Assembly (NCBI RefSeq): GCF_022539665.2
Contig: NC_081333.1
Coordinates: 1,054,001-1,118,000, forward strand
DNA from: Daphnia carinata
Taxonomy: Eukaryota; Arthropoda; Branchiopoda; Diplostraca; Daphniidae
Reading direction: 5' to 3'
Length of the DNA: 64,000 nt
Every line of letters begins with the position of its first letter. The first letter of the stretch is position 1. Below the pieces are notes generated by a model. The model was not told the DNA's origin, searched no databases, and worked only from the letters and a program-made list of their open reading frames with translations. This document shows positions 1-11,800 of this stretch, piece by piece. Both the position numbers and the translations under genes were made by a program.

Positions 1-1552
1 CTACATCGTCTCTTAACATTTGTCATCTTACTGATGAGCATCATTTCTAAAGCCAAAATTTTTTCATTTAACTCATTTTAATTACCAAAACAAGCAAATA
101 AATTTTAGATATATATTTTTTGGATTAGTGTTGCCAATCCTCAAATTGGTTTTTTGCTTTGGAAATGCTGCTTCCTGGTACTCCAACACGCCACTACCTC
201 CCGGAGCGTCTAAGCATAAATACGATTACATATGGTTGAGACGTACAAATTCAAGGGTCTTTATGTCTAAAAAACTTTGTTTTTAATAAGTAAAAAACTA
301 TGAACTACGAAACCATATTATAAACGTCAATAAGAGGTAAACAAACTCACAAGCGTATCACCACCGTGCACCACTTCATTGGTAATATGATTGATACGGA
401 ATGCTTCACCCACACCGCATCGACGTCAGATGAGGTCATCGGCTACAGAGCAGGTTTGAGGTGTGGGATGAAGTCCGAAGGACATCGTTGACTGAACAAC
501 TTCCCCTAACACGGTATATACACCTAAATTCCATGACACATGGAGATGCAAAATGTTCTATATCAAAAAAAAAGAAAGATAATGTAGTAGACTGAAATGT
601 CAAAGATGCTTAATCTCCATTCTTACCACTCTATGGTTCTCGTTATTTTGCCAGGTGAGGTGTTAAGTACCAAATGAATGTACCATCCCTACGAAGTATC
701 TTTTTTCAACACCTAACAAAGAATAATACTAAATTGATGAATATTGACACATAATACTGTAGATTTGTCATGGCCAACATATATAATGAAAAGTCCTCAA
801 TAGATGAGAATGAAAGTAAACCATAGCAGTAAAACTACGCTGTGGTTTGGGATTAGAATTGATTGAAGATGACCTAACAAAACGTGAATCACAAAATCCC
901 AAACTTTTTTACAAACAAATTTTACTCACTAATAACAATCTTATCCAAATAAATGACCACCAGTTTGTGCAATCGGTTCAAATACCGAAAGATTAGAAAA
1001 CGAGGCTTAACATTGGGTAATCACAGTTTTCGATAGAGACTGAGACACCAGTGCACATTGGAAAACGTGGTCTTTGAGCAAGAATTGTACAAGTACGTAA
1101 AATTTGGTTAAAGTATTGTGAAAAATGTGGCTTCGTTGATAGGTAGTGAAATAAACCAAAACGTGCCAATAAATTCAATAAATCAGAAGATTAAACGTTA
1201 AGAAAAAAAGATTGGACAAAATACCGACAGAGGCTTGACAAACGGTGCAGCCATAACGAAAGCAGTACGGACGAATGAGTTTGCTTAGAACGTTGCCAGA
1301 TGGGGGACCAGAAAACGCGACATTTAAAAGGAAAAAGGAGGGGAAAAAGTCTTTTTGGGTTTGAAAAGTCTTAACAAACCCCAAGTTCTCTTTTAGTTTG
1401 TGTAAATTGTTTCAAAACAGAGGCATAGTAGTGATTTTGATCTACATATTAAGTAAGCAATCCCTGAACAAGTTCTATATGATTCTGCTAAGATTGACAC
1501 AACGTAAACAAGTTTGTCTGTAAGTACGAATTGCCGACCCGATCGGATCCGA

Positions 1553-1575
1553 CCTGCCATTTTTCGGGGGGCAGG
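1553..1575. other. GC-rich inverted repeat
   Basis: CCTGCC (1553-1558) is followed after an 11-base loop by GGCAGG (1570-1575). It sits inside a GC-rich patch at about 1533-1600 (CCCGATCGGATCCGACC on one side, GGCCGGGGCGGGCG on the other) surrounded by strongly AT-rich DNA. The composition break suggests inserted or repeat-derived sequence, but no element ends or ORF are visible, so the origin is unknown. Confidence 0.35.
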
Positions 1576-2200
1576 CCGGGGCGGGCGTACCTATCATGGC
1601 TGATCGAGTTCGAAGCCAATACCCAAAGAAAATAAATACCGTTTCTTAAACCGAAAAATAATAATAATTAAAAACAATAATTAGTTCCAACTCAACTATG
1701 ATGTACAGCACACGCAAGATGTGAAAACTGATATATTTTGAGGATTACAGCAGTACAGAGATATACATGGGAGACGATCAACTCTAGAACATAAGAGAGA
1801 ACCAGGTTATAATGGGGGTAAAATAATTCAAGAATGTGAAACAACTCCGTAAGATCAGCTGGGGATTATAACTGTATATGCCGGTTTGTTTTTTTAGGAA
1901 GAAAAAAAAATGCCTTTTTTGACACGAAATTGTCGTAACAGTGTTACTATAAAGCGTTAAAAATGACAAGCACACAGTGAGGAGAGAAGTTGGGTGTTAT
2001 ATTATATCATCTAGGCGGGATTGAATAGACCTCAACATCAGCACACAAACTACTGCCAAGGAAGAAAGAAACAAAATACAGTGCTACTGACAAGGTAGTC
2101 AATAGGATCAAAGCCTTGTTGTCTTAGCGACATGTGTATGTGGACTAATTGCTACAAGACAGTGGAAATCTCAAAAATGTCTTTTAGTTTGTTTTTGTCT

Positions 2201-2497
2201 TTAAAGAGAAAATTTCAAAATACAGGGAATCAACTCGTATGTTGTGGGCGGGAAGAAGAAGTTTTCTTTAGCGATTTTAGTACCGGTCGGTGACAGACGT
2301 TCTCTTTCAATGGCAGTGTTGACATTCGAGGAACAGTTTGGCTTCCCTTGGTTTACGATGCGTCCAGATAAGATATAGAAGACACAGATCAAAAGCGCGG
2401 TTATTATCAAGGAGAAAGAAGAGATAAGAGAAGCCCGCCACCCATATAAGCCTGTACGTTGCGAAGCGTACTCTTTCCAGGCAAATTTTCCCTTCAT
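2201..2497 (-). CDS. Possible small single-pass membrane protein (98 aa) or stray exon
   Basis: The ORF has an ATG at 2497 and a stop at 2201. After about 18 mainly basic or polar residues comes GLYGWRASL, then a clear hydrophobic segment (about residues 24-42, SSFSLIITALLICVFYILS), then a polar tail with NCSS, a possible N-glycosylation site. A short cytoplasmic start with a G-x-YGWR motif just before one membrane helix recalls the N-terminal exon of sarcoglycans, but nothing else of that family is visible. It lies about 345 bases downstream of the beta-spectrin stop on the same strand, so it may simply be 3' UTR. I could not link it to other exons. Confidence 0.2.
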   Translation of the reverse strand: MKGKFAWKEYASQRTGLYGWRASLISSFSLIITALLICVFYILSGRIVNQGKPNCSSNVNTAIERERLSPTGTKIAKENFFFPPTTYELIPCILKFSL

Positions 2498-2841
2498 CCG
2501 TTCTATCCTTCATTCAACTCGACAATCGAACCACTAAATTCTGTGTACGAACAGAAAAAAAGCGTAGAGCACCTGGCGTGGCATAATAAGAGGGCAAAAA
2601 AAATTATAAGGACCGTCTGCCTCAGCAAGAAACAAAATAGAAAGTTGGTGGTAAAATCGATCAACTACATCTTCCCATATATAGAAAGCGAGGGGGAGAA
2701 AATGATTGGATGGGAAAGAGAACTTCCCCTCTCAATTTCTTTTTTGCTTCATCGTATTTTCTTTTTCTTTTTTTTTTTTTGTTTTGTTTGTTTAGTTGTC
2801 TTTGAAATGAACTCGGGGTATTATTTGCGGATGGTTCTTGA

Positions 2842-5800
2842 TTATTTCTTCTTCAGCGTGAAAAAGCTTCGTTTCTTAGGCTCTTCTTTCGTTGCCTGGG
2901 CAGGCATCGTTTGGGCACGTGATGATCCCGCGCTCTCGACCGCGGCGGTGGTGGAAGCTTGGAGCTTGCTGACCCATCCGTTCATTTCTTCGTCATCCTT
3001 GGCTTGGAATAGATATTCGCCACCATTTGCTAACCTAGATTGTACAATAAATGATTTATTACATAAAAAACAATTCAAACTTAAAACACATTGTTCTCTT
3101 TTTTACTTGAGACGGAAGACGTGTCTCTTCTTAGTATAGTCAGCAGCCACATCAGCTGCGGCCGTGCGAATGTCCAATGGACTTTCGTTGCGATAGTAAA
3201 CGTCAGGAGTCGCTCTGGCGCATTTTTGATCCTGAATGAAAAGAGAATCGAACGAATGAAAGGTTCAAGTCTTACTGAATGTGGAAGTAGAGCATTTTTT
3301 TTTTTTTTTTTTTACTTTGTAAACAGCCAAATCGCCTTGGCGCAAAGTCAAATAGACTTTGTCCCAAGATCGACTGGAAGCTTTCTTGGTAGTGGACTCC
3401 CATTCGTGTTTGCGGTTGACCGTGCCCTCGTAGACGTCGTCTCCGCCAGCTACTGAACTGCGGCGCTCTATTCGAATTGCAATGATCGTGATTAAAATTT
3501 AGTTTGGCTCGACTGCCAACGACATCAAAGCAAAAAAGACAAAAGAAAAAGGGGAAGAAGTTTAAGACTATTGGAAAAATGTGTGCGTTTCATTTTCCGA
3601 GAGCGACGCCTTAAAATGCGAGTGTTACGACTAGGAAATCGTGAAAGGTCGAAAGATTGCTTTTTAGATGATTGGTCGTAAATACAACCTTCTTCATCAT
3701 CGTAACCTGCTTCGTCATCGGAAGCACTTCCACCGCCAGAGGGAAGTTGGCTTTTCGAAGACTTTTTCCAGCGGAAGGAGCGGAATGGGGACTTGGAACG
3801 GGATCGAGATCCTTTGCCTTTTGGCGGACTGGTTGTGGTTGTGATGGTGGTGGGCGTACGCGACGATGCTGACGGCCTGGCCGAACGACTGGTCGACGAT
3901 GCGGCTATACGCGTCAGCGGACGGAACACAAATAGCAAACGGACAAACACATGAATCATCTTACCTTTTCCACAGCAAAATGACTTGTTTGCATTTCACA
4001 TTTAAATCATATCCTACTGGCAACACACATTCATTCGATTTTTCAAATATAGACTACTACTACTACTACGAGTAAACCGAATTAAAAAGAAACCAATTTC
4101 ATCATTCACCCATCGAACGAACTAACCAAGAAAAAAATAATAAAAACATTCAATCTCATGCATCAATCGACAATGCCAGACAAAGTAACTAAATAAAAAA
4201 AAACCGAAAGAATGTTGCATCATTTACTTGTCGATGGATCTGCCGGGCTACTAGGCGACACTGGTACGGTCTGTCGAGAAGTGGAATAGGAAGGCGAAGA
4301 GGTTGCATCAACCTTGGCATGCACTGGAATGTCATCACAAATTCCATCCAAAAAGATAATCAGTTTTATGATACGATGATTTACCTGTGCAGGTAAATCA
4401 TGTCAAACTAAAACCAAAAGAACTTCAAGAGCTACGTAACACGCAACACGGTGAGCCACACCATAAAGCTAATTTTCACGATCAGCTGTGTTAAATTGTT
4501 AGAGACGTGAAACAGCGAGGTTAGACATGCACGTTACATCCCATCACCACCACTTACCGTATTAACAAAGACGTTAGCTCCTGTGAAAGGAATGAATAGA
4601 ACATCAAAGCCATATCTTATTCGAATATTGCCGCCACCATGTGCTCCACCACCAACCACCATGACTGGGTCATGTAGAGGACAGAAATCTCAAAAGCTTA
4701 ACGCGTAAAGCTACACACATCCTGCTGATGGACTTGACGTCGCGGTACAAAACAGGGGGAAAAAATCTGAATTAGATTTTTTTTTGCGTGACCAATGCCC
4801 GACGAATTGGACAGTTTTGGAGAGAGGGAACAAGCGATTTGTTTTTAGTACGGCTCTTACCTGGGGCCGGCTTAGCTTGTTCAGCTTTAGGTGAAGCCCT
4901 TCCTTTGAGATGCAAAGGTTTTGCGCGGCAAAATTTAGAAAAAGAGAAAGAAAAAAAAAATTCGCAAATCGGATTTGTGAAAGAAAAAAGCTTGTGAAAA
5001 CCACTGACCATACGAGCCTGAGGATAATAAAGAAACAATGTTTTTACCTTCGGTGGCTTCTGTCGTCGGATCCTTATCGGTACTGCCAGATATAGGCTCA
5101 GATGGCGATGTGTCTCCGTCGGTTCTGGATATCAAACAAAATTTAAATTAAGTAGAATAGACAGCATATGCAATGAAAAAGAATTTTTGCATACTGGTCT
5201 TGATTTGTTCCTTCGGGTGGAGAATGAATTGCAGCCAGAGCAGCTTGCTGGGCAGCCAACTCTTCGGCCCTTTGTCGTTCATCGTCTTCTTGGCGTCGTT
5301 TCAATTCTTTCAACTCGTACTGCAAGACGAGCAAGGAAAATCAGTTAAAAAAAGCGAATCAGTTAAGCAATAAATGGAGCGCAAATGGCCAAACCCCCAC
5401 ACGAGTGATTCACTGATGGAATCAAAGACTACAAACGGGCTGATTACGGAGAGGAAATTAAAGAAAGAAATAGGACCATCACACTTTGACAACAACGTAC
5501 CTTTGGACTAGTAGTGTTAGTTTGTGCAATACATGCAGTTAGACTACCAGAAGCAGAGGAAGGTGCTACAGAACAATTGGTGATGGAGGGAATGGAGTGG
5601 GCAGACTGTGTTTCGGATGGCCCGCCTTCGGAAATCGAAGGCAAGATGGAGATCCTGCCACCGGCGGGATTGATTTCGACAGCGATTGGTTCTTGAACCT
5701 TTTTCGTCGGTTTGGAACTAATCCGCAATAAATTTTGCCAGATGTTCAACCAACTCGTATTCTTTTTCGGCCTCTTCTTAACGTCACTGTCGAGGCTGTT

Positions 5801-8800
5801 CCTCCTGACTGGCGGCTCATCGCAAAATTCACTTTGCTCAGCTTCGCTCAGACCGGCAAAGGTAAGTCGTTTGTTTACCTCCTGCTGATTGGATGTACTA
5901 TAGATCCATTCTTCACAATACGCGGCACTAGGCGATTCCGCCTTGCCGGAAGATCCATCTTGGCTGTTTTTAAGCGCCATCTTTTGTCGTTTGATGCTCC
6001 TTTTTCTCCTGTATTTACGACGCTTCTTCAACTTGTCGCCCGAAGCCGACGCGTCGGATGACGAGGATGAGGACGTATCCGAAACACAGGAGGAGTGGGA
6101 AAGGCGGGATAAATGGAGGGACGAGGAGGCGGAAGTATTGTTAGAGATTAAGGAAGGATCGTCTTCATGGTGGAACGTCGATTCCTCGAGCAGTTCCTTA
6201 ATGCAAGCCGGACTAGGTGTTTGATCGCTAATGGAGCGGAGTAAACTCCTGAATGGAGGGCCCACTACAGGATGAAAGTAACCTGGATGCCAACTAGGAT
6301 GGTTGCCGACCAAAGCACCCGAACCATCACCACCACCAACATGATCACCATGCAAAATGCATTCCATCTAAAGTGAAGTGAACATGACAACAACGAAGGA
6401 ATAACACCACACTAAGACCGCACAACTAGAGCGTAGAAAAGCATGTTGCTAAAACAAAAGAAAGCCGGTGGAAAAGGTGGAAAAAAGCTACCGTGTCTTC
6501 GGGACGATTGTACCCATCGAAATGTTGACCGTAGGGTTCGCCGTCTTCGCCCAAAAGTTTCTCTTGTTCCCTAAGCTCCAGCTTTTGTGTGTAACAGAAC
6601 GAAGATTGACAAAAGCGATAACGAGATGACAAAATAGAAGACAAAAGAGCATCGAAAAAAGACGTGAAAGAAAAAAGAAGATACTCGTAATAAAACAAGT
6701 GGATGACAGAAAGAAATCTACCGGACATTCTAAATAAATTCTTGTAGAGACAGAATGAAACCATAAGCCACAGGCCATCAAGCAATGTCTAACTACTTTT
6801 CTTTTGAAATAAAAACAAAGAATGTAGACTAAATTGTTCTTCGTTTTGAATCCAGTAAAGATCAAAATATTGAAATGAGTTCAATCTTACCGTCGTCAAT
6901 CTCTCGAGGGCAGCGAAACGTTCTTCTTGGGCGGCCGCAGATTTCTCAAACGCTTCGTGTTTCTTGATCAAATTTTCCACCTCATCAATGGTGTGCTATG
7001 ATTAGAAAAGATTCCAAATGATTAACATCCCAACCAATGACTCATGATGACGTTCTTACTCCCAATTCGTGACTCATCAGGTAGGATTCTTGCGCCATCA
7101 ACCATCCTTCAGCAACAGCAGCGTCGCGGGCAAATTGGTAGACTTCCAAAACTAGAACAACACAAAAAAAATAAGTTTCGTACATAAATTTGCAAAACTC
7201 ATGTTCAGACATACTGAGCTGGAGGTGTTCCCAACGTTCCTCCCATCGGTGCAGCATGGAATTGCGTTGGTTGGTGAGGGTTACCAGTTTCTCTTTGATC
7301 TGAGATATGGACACATAAAACCCATTAATGGGAATCCATAAACATTAAAAAGTGTGACAGCCACGAACCTCGTTAGTGGCGTAATGTCCTCTAGACAAGA
7401 GTTCTTTGCCTAGAGCAATACATGCTGAAAAATTGTCTCCTCTAGCATCGATTTCAGCCTTCAGACTCTGATGATTGTTCATTAAGAGCTCCACGCCACT
7501 CACGTCACTAGATGGCGATAAAAACATTTAAAGCATTTGCTATGTTGATGTTGTTTTTATTATATATATACCGTGGTTTTTCGGTCGTGTTCATCTGGCG
7601 AATGAGGTCATCGATCCACAGGACGAGGGTGCGTACCATGGAGAAGAAACGGAAAAGGTCACCAGTGTCGGCTAATTTTTGTCGTCTGCCTTCGCACAAA
7701 GCTTGCAGCTGGAGCCAGGCGTTCACAACTTCGCCTTCGCGCCCTGTGATTTCGCGAGCCTTGTCTCCGGCGTAAGCCGTTTGTAGTCGTTGTGAATCTT
7801 CTTGGACGCCCTGAACTTGACTTTGTAACGTCTGAAGATCCTGCAGAACAAAAGATGGTTTGAAATACGTTATCCAGAATCACTTGATCGAATCAGTATA
7901 AAATTTTACCTGGATAAAGTTCTGATGTTTTCGCTGAAGAGCAGAGACGGAACCGGCATCTCTTCCAAGTTCGTCGGAGAGGGTGTTCTGTTTCTCGACA
8001 ATGCGACCCAGCACGTCCTTGCAGTCGTGGAAGAACTTGTGAAGCTCGCGTGAGGCAGCCAACATTTGTGTTCTGGTGTCGATCAACTCGAGCAGATCGG
8101 CCCAAGCTTCGTTCAGATCGTCTTTCCATTCAGCGATAGTAGCAGCGTCGGAATGGCGTGCACCCATCAGCTGATCGGCGATCTCGTTAACAGCAGCCAC
8201 ACGTTCAGTGCCGATCGTCTCTGTGTCTCTGGCAAATTCCTAAAACAAAATGATATATTAGACTGACTTCATCAAATCGAATGAAATATGATTTACTTTG
8301 AAGCGTTCCCAAAGGAGCGTGACATGATCGTAATCCTGACCGAGTTCGTGAGAGCCGGCGACGACTTCACGGTCGGCAATCCATTGACGTAGATCATCGA
8401 CCTCGCGACTGAGCATGAAAAGCTGCAGTGCTTCTTCCAGCTTGGCACGACGCTCCTGGGCCAAATCGCGAAGGCCAGCATACAGTTTGTCGACCTGAGC
8501 TTGCCGCACGGCAATTTGGTCGCTGTCGGGGTGGCCTTCAGCAATAAGCTGAGTGGATGTCTCTCCTAGCTGCCGGATAGTCTCGGCATAATCCTCAACG
8601 GCTAACTCCAAAGTCTGGTGTTTCTTCATCAAGTTCTGAGCGGAAATTTCGTCCTTGCCGCGGTCTTCCACCATCATGTAGAGCTCTTGTTCGCTCATCC
8701 AGGATTCGGCTTCACTGGCATCGAAGAAGTATTGCTGGGCGCGTTCGGAAGCCAAAAGTTTGGCTCGTCGGCTATCCATGGCATCTTTCAGAGTCTAAAT

Positions 8801-11800
8801 ACGAAAATTTAAAACAATGTAGACCAAACAAATGATTAAAGTTTGAGATATCCCCTTACCTGCCAAGTGTCGAGCAATTCTTCGATAAGTGTGGAGAACT
8901 CTTGGGCATCGGCGTGTTCCTCGTCGATCAACTTTTGTCCGTTGTTGCAAACCATGTGAATGCGCTGTTCATGGTTGTCGATCTCTGTTCTCAATGACTG
9001 ATTCTTCTTCTTCAAAACGTTGACGTTGAAGAGCGAGTTGCCATTGTCGCTGGCAGTGGCTAGCGGCATTTTGTCGGCGATCCACAATTTCTCGTCTTCG
9101 ACATCTCGTCGGAACTGGTATGCTTCCTTCTTCTTTTCCAAGTCGCGTTGCCGCTTGATTAGAGGTGCTTTAAGTTCGTCGAATCTTCTTTCGACGGCTT
9201 CCTTCTTTTGTTGAATGTCTTCCACCTTTTCGGGCGTCATACGTTCCAAATATTCAGCCTGGGCGCCTAACTCGGACACTTGCTGAGCCTTGATTGCCAT
9301 CTGCGTTTCAATCATCTGCTGCTTCTGCATCAAGATGTTGACGGAGGCCAAATCTTCGCCAGTGCCGCCAGTCACCATCTGTTTCTCCAGGTCAGACATC
9401 CAGGTATCGATGTCATCGCAGGTTTGCTCGTAGAGGACTTGACGATTGGCGTCGAACAAGCGTTCGCCCTTTTCGCGTGTCGTCCTCTCTAGGTCGTCAA
9501 ACTGGTGACTCAACTCCTGAAAAATTAGATAGTCACAATTAACAACCAACGAATAACAATTTCATATAACTTTCAATCGAAAACTCACCTGGATGCGTGG
9601 TTCGATAGTGGAGATGATCTCTGGTTTTTCATTGATTAATTGCTCTCCAGATTGTTGGATGTGGTAAAGTCGATCTTTGTTAGAGGCAATTTCAGCCTCG
9701 AAGGCCTGATGGCGAGTCCATTTCGAGTGGACAGTCTTGGCACTACGATAGGTCTCGTCTTGGGCGATGATGTTCTTCTCTTGGATCCATTCGGAAAGCT
9801 CTTCGCAGTCTTGCAAGAACTGTTGAAGCTGAAGGGCATCGCGAAGCTTCTCCATAAGCTGGACGGCACGCTGGCGGTTAGCCTCACGGCGTTCGCTAAT
9901 GTTTTCGGCCTTACGCTGGGCTTTGTCGGCCGCGAAATGGCCTTCATCCTCCAAGCGCTGGGCGAACTGGATCACGTTATTGACCTTGTCGTCGTTTGCG
10001 TCCATGGTGGTAAGGAATGCTTCGTGGCGCTTGATGGCATTTTCTGCTTGCTCCAAATTGGCTGGCATTTCATCCTAAATCAGCAGCTCATGATAAACAT
10101 TTCTGTTCAAGTTATAGTGATCAATCTTCATACCTTGGACAGGACGTGCTCCTGGTGAGCCAGAAGAACTTCTGCTTGCTTGGCATCGCGCAAAAACATT
10201 TGGAGGTTGAGAGACTGCGAGAGCAATTGCTGGCGGTTCTCCCACATCTGGTGCAATTCCTCCCAGCCATCGCGAAGGGCCTTGAGTCTCTCGCGCAAAA
10301 ACATGTACTGCGGGTCATCAGATGCTGTCTCTTCGGCTGTGATACGCTCACCATAGTCCATCATACGCGAATAGTCATCTGTGTAGTTGTCAATCTCTTC
10401 ACGAATGCCCTGGTGCTGGCTCAAAAGCTTCTCGGCTTCCGCCAAAGAAGCAGGGATGTCTTCAGAGGCAACATCTGTTTGGGTCTTGGTCAACCAAGCT
10501 TGGAAGTGATCCAAGTCACGCAGGAAACGGTGCAGGTCGCCGGCCTCCTCCAACTTGGCATCGCGTTCCTTCAGCATCTGAGTCAAGTTCTCCCAAACGG
10601 AGCGGATCTGTCCCAGACGTTCGTGGATAACCGCATCTTCTTCTGGATGCTCCACGCCAATCTTTTCGGCTTCCTTGTCAAGCGAGTCTAGTTTGGCTTG
10701 GATGGCGGCAAGGTCACGTTCCATGCCAGACAAGCGACGTTGCAACGTCATGATGCCAGTCAGATCCATCTCCAGACTGTCGGTGGATTGCAGAATGCGA
10801 ATCTTGTCCTCGATCCACAGGATGGTTTCACGGCATTCGATATGGAAAGTCTGGACACCGTGGGCAGACTGAAGTTCGTCCCTCTTGGCTTCCGCTCGGT
10901 CGCGAAGCTCGGCCCAGCGAGCGTTAAGTTGATTTTGACGGGCAACGATGTCTTCCGAGTTCGGGTGTTCAACATGGAGTAACTGGCGGGCAAGCTGATT
11001 GACGACTGCCACACGGGAAGCATTGGCATTCATCTCCCGATCAAAGCCATCATAACGATGACGCATGACCTCTACGTCTTCAATGTCCTTGGCTGGTACC
11101 ATCGTTTCCAACATACGTTCCTTCTCGCCGATCCACTGTTCGACTCCGTCAGCTTCAGAAAACAGTTTGTATAGCGAGAGGGCATCTAGCAAACGTTGTT
11201 TCCGCAATTTAGCCAATTCCATCAGCTCCCTATAGCGACGTTCAATGCTGGCCAAACGTTCCACGACTTCGGCGGAGGTACGATCCTGTTCACCGAGTTC
11301 TTCAGACTGTTCCTTAAGGGCATCAATAGTGGATGCATAATTCTTAAGCTCCTCGGTAACATCCTTGTGCTTCTTGAGGAGTGACTGGACGTTGGCCTCG
11401 TCACGGCCGACATCTTCGCTGGAAACCAGACGCAAAACATCCAGCATCCAGGTGTCAACATCATCGGCATCAGTGAAAAACTGGTGATAGCTGACGGCTT
11501 CCTCCAAACGCTTGCGTCGGTAGGCGGCCGTTTCGCATAGGTGATTCCACATATCTACCATCTCTGTGATGCGTTCTTGAATCTTTTCCGAGCCTGATTA
11601 TGTTTAAAACATAACAATAAATTTCATAAAAATGATTTCTACAATAAGATGACATACCGAAATGTTCCTGTTGAATAAGTTCTTCGCCGACATTGACTAC
11701 CGAATAAAGGGCCGGCTCATGACTGGCAATATCTTCTTCGAGCGCCTTGTGTTTGGAGATGAGTAGATGAATAGTAGTCAAATCATGACCAATATCTCCA

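Larger units (their letters stand above)
1..2841. other. Stretch downstream of beta-spectrin, no confident gene
   Basis: This region lies beyond the beta-spectrin stop codon and probably holds its 3' UTR at the right-hand end. It is AT-rich with scattered short ORFs. I see no domain, no convincing exon chain and no RNA gene. Two items inside it are listed separately: a possible small membrane ORF at 2201-2497 and a GC-rich inverted repeat near 1553-1575. The plus-strand ORF that covers 2459-3139 is antisense to the spectrin PH exons and is not a gene. Confidence 0.5.

Noticed and set aside
425-505. Hammerhead-ribozyme-like string (GATGAAGTCCGAAGGAC)
   Set aside because: The conserved CUGAUGA and GAAA cores are not both present in the right spacing and no matching helix I/III arms were found.
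2459-3139. Plus-strand ORF of 226 codons
   Set aside because: It is antisense to two phase-consistent beta-spectrin PH exons and consists largely of Phe runs and low-complexity sequence.
9640-10158. Plus-strand ORF of 172 codons
   Set aside because: A shadow of the spectrin-repeat exon 9589-10074 on the other strand; antisense of helical coding sequence is often open.
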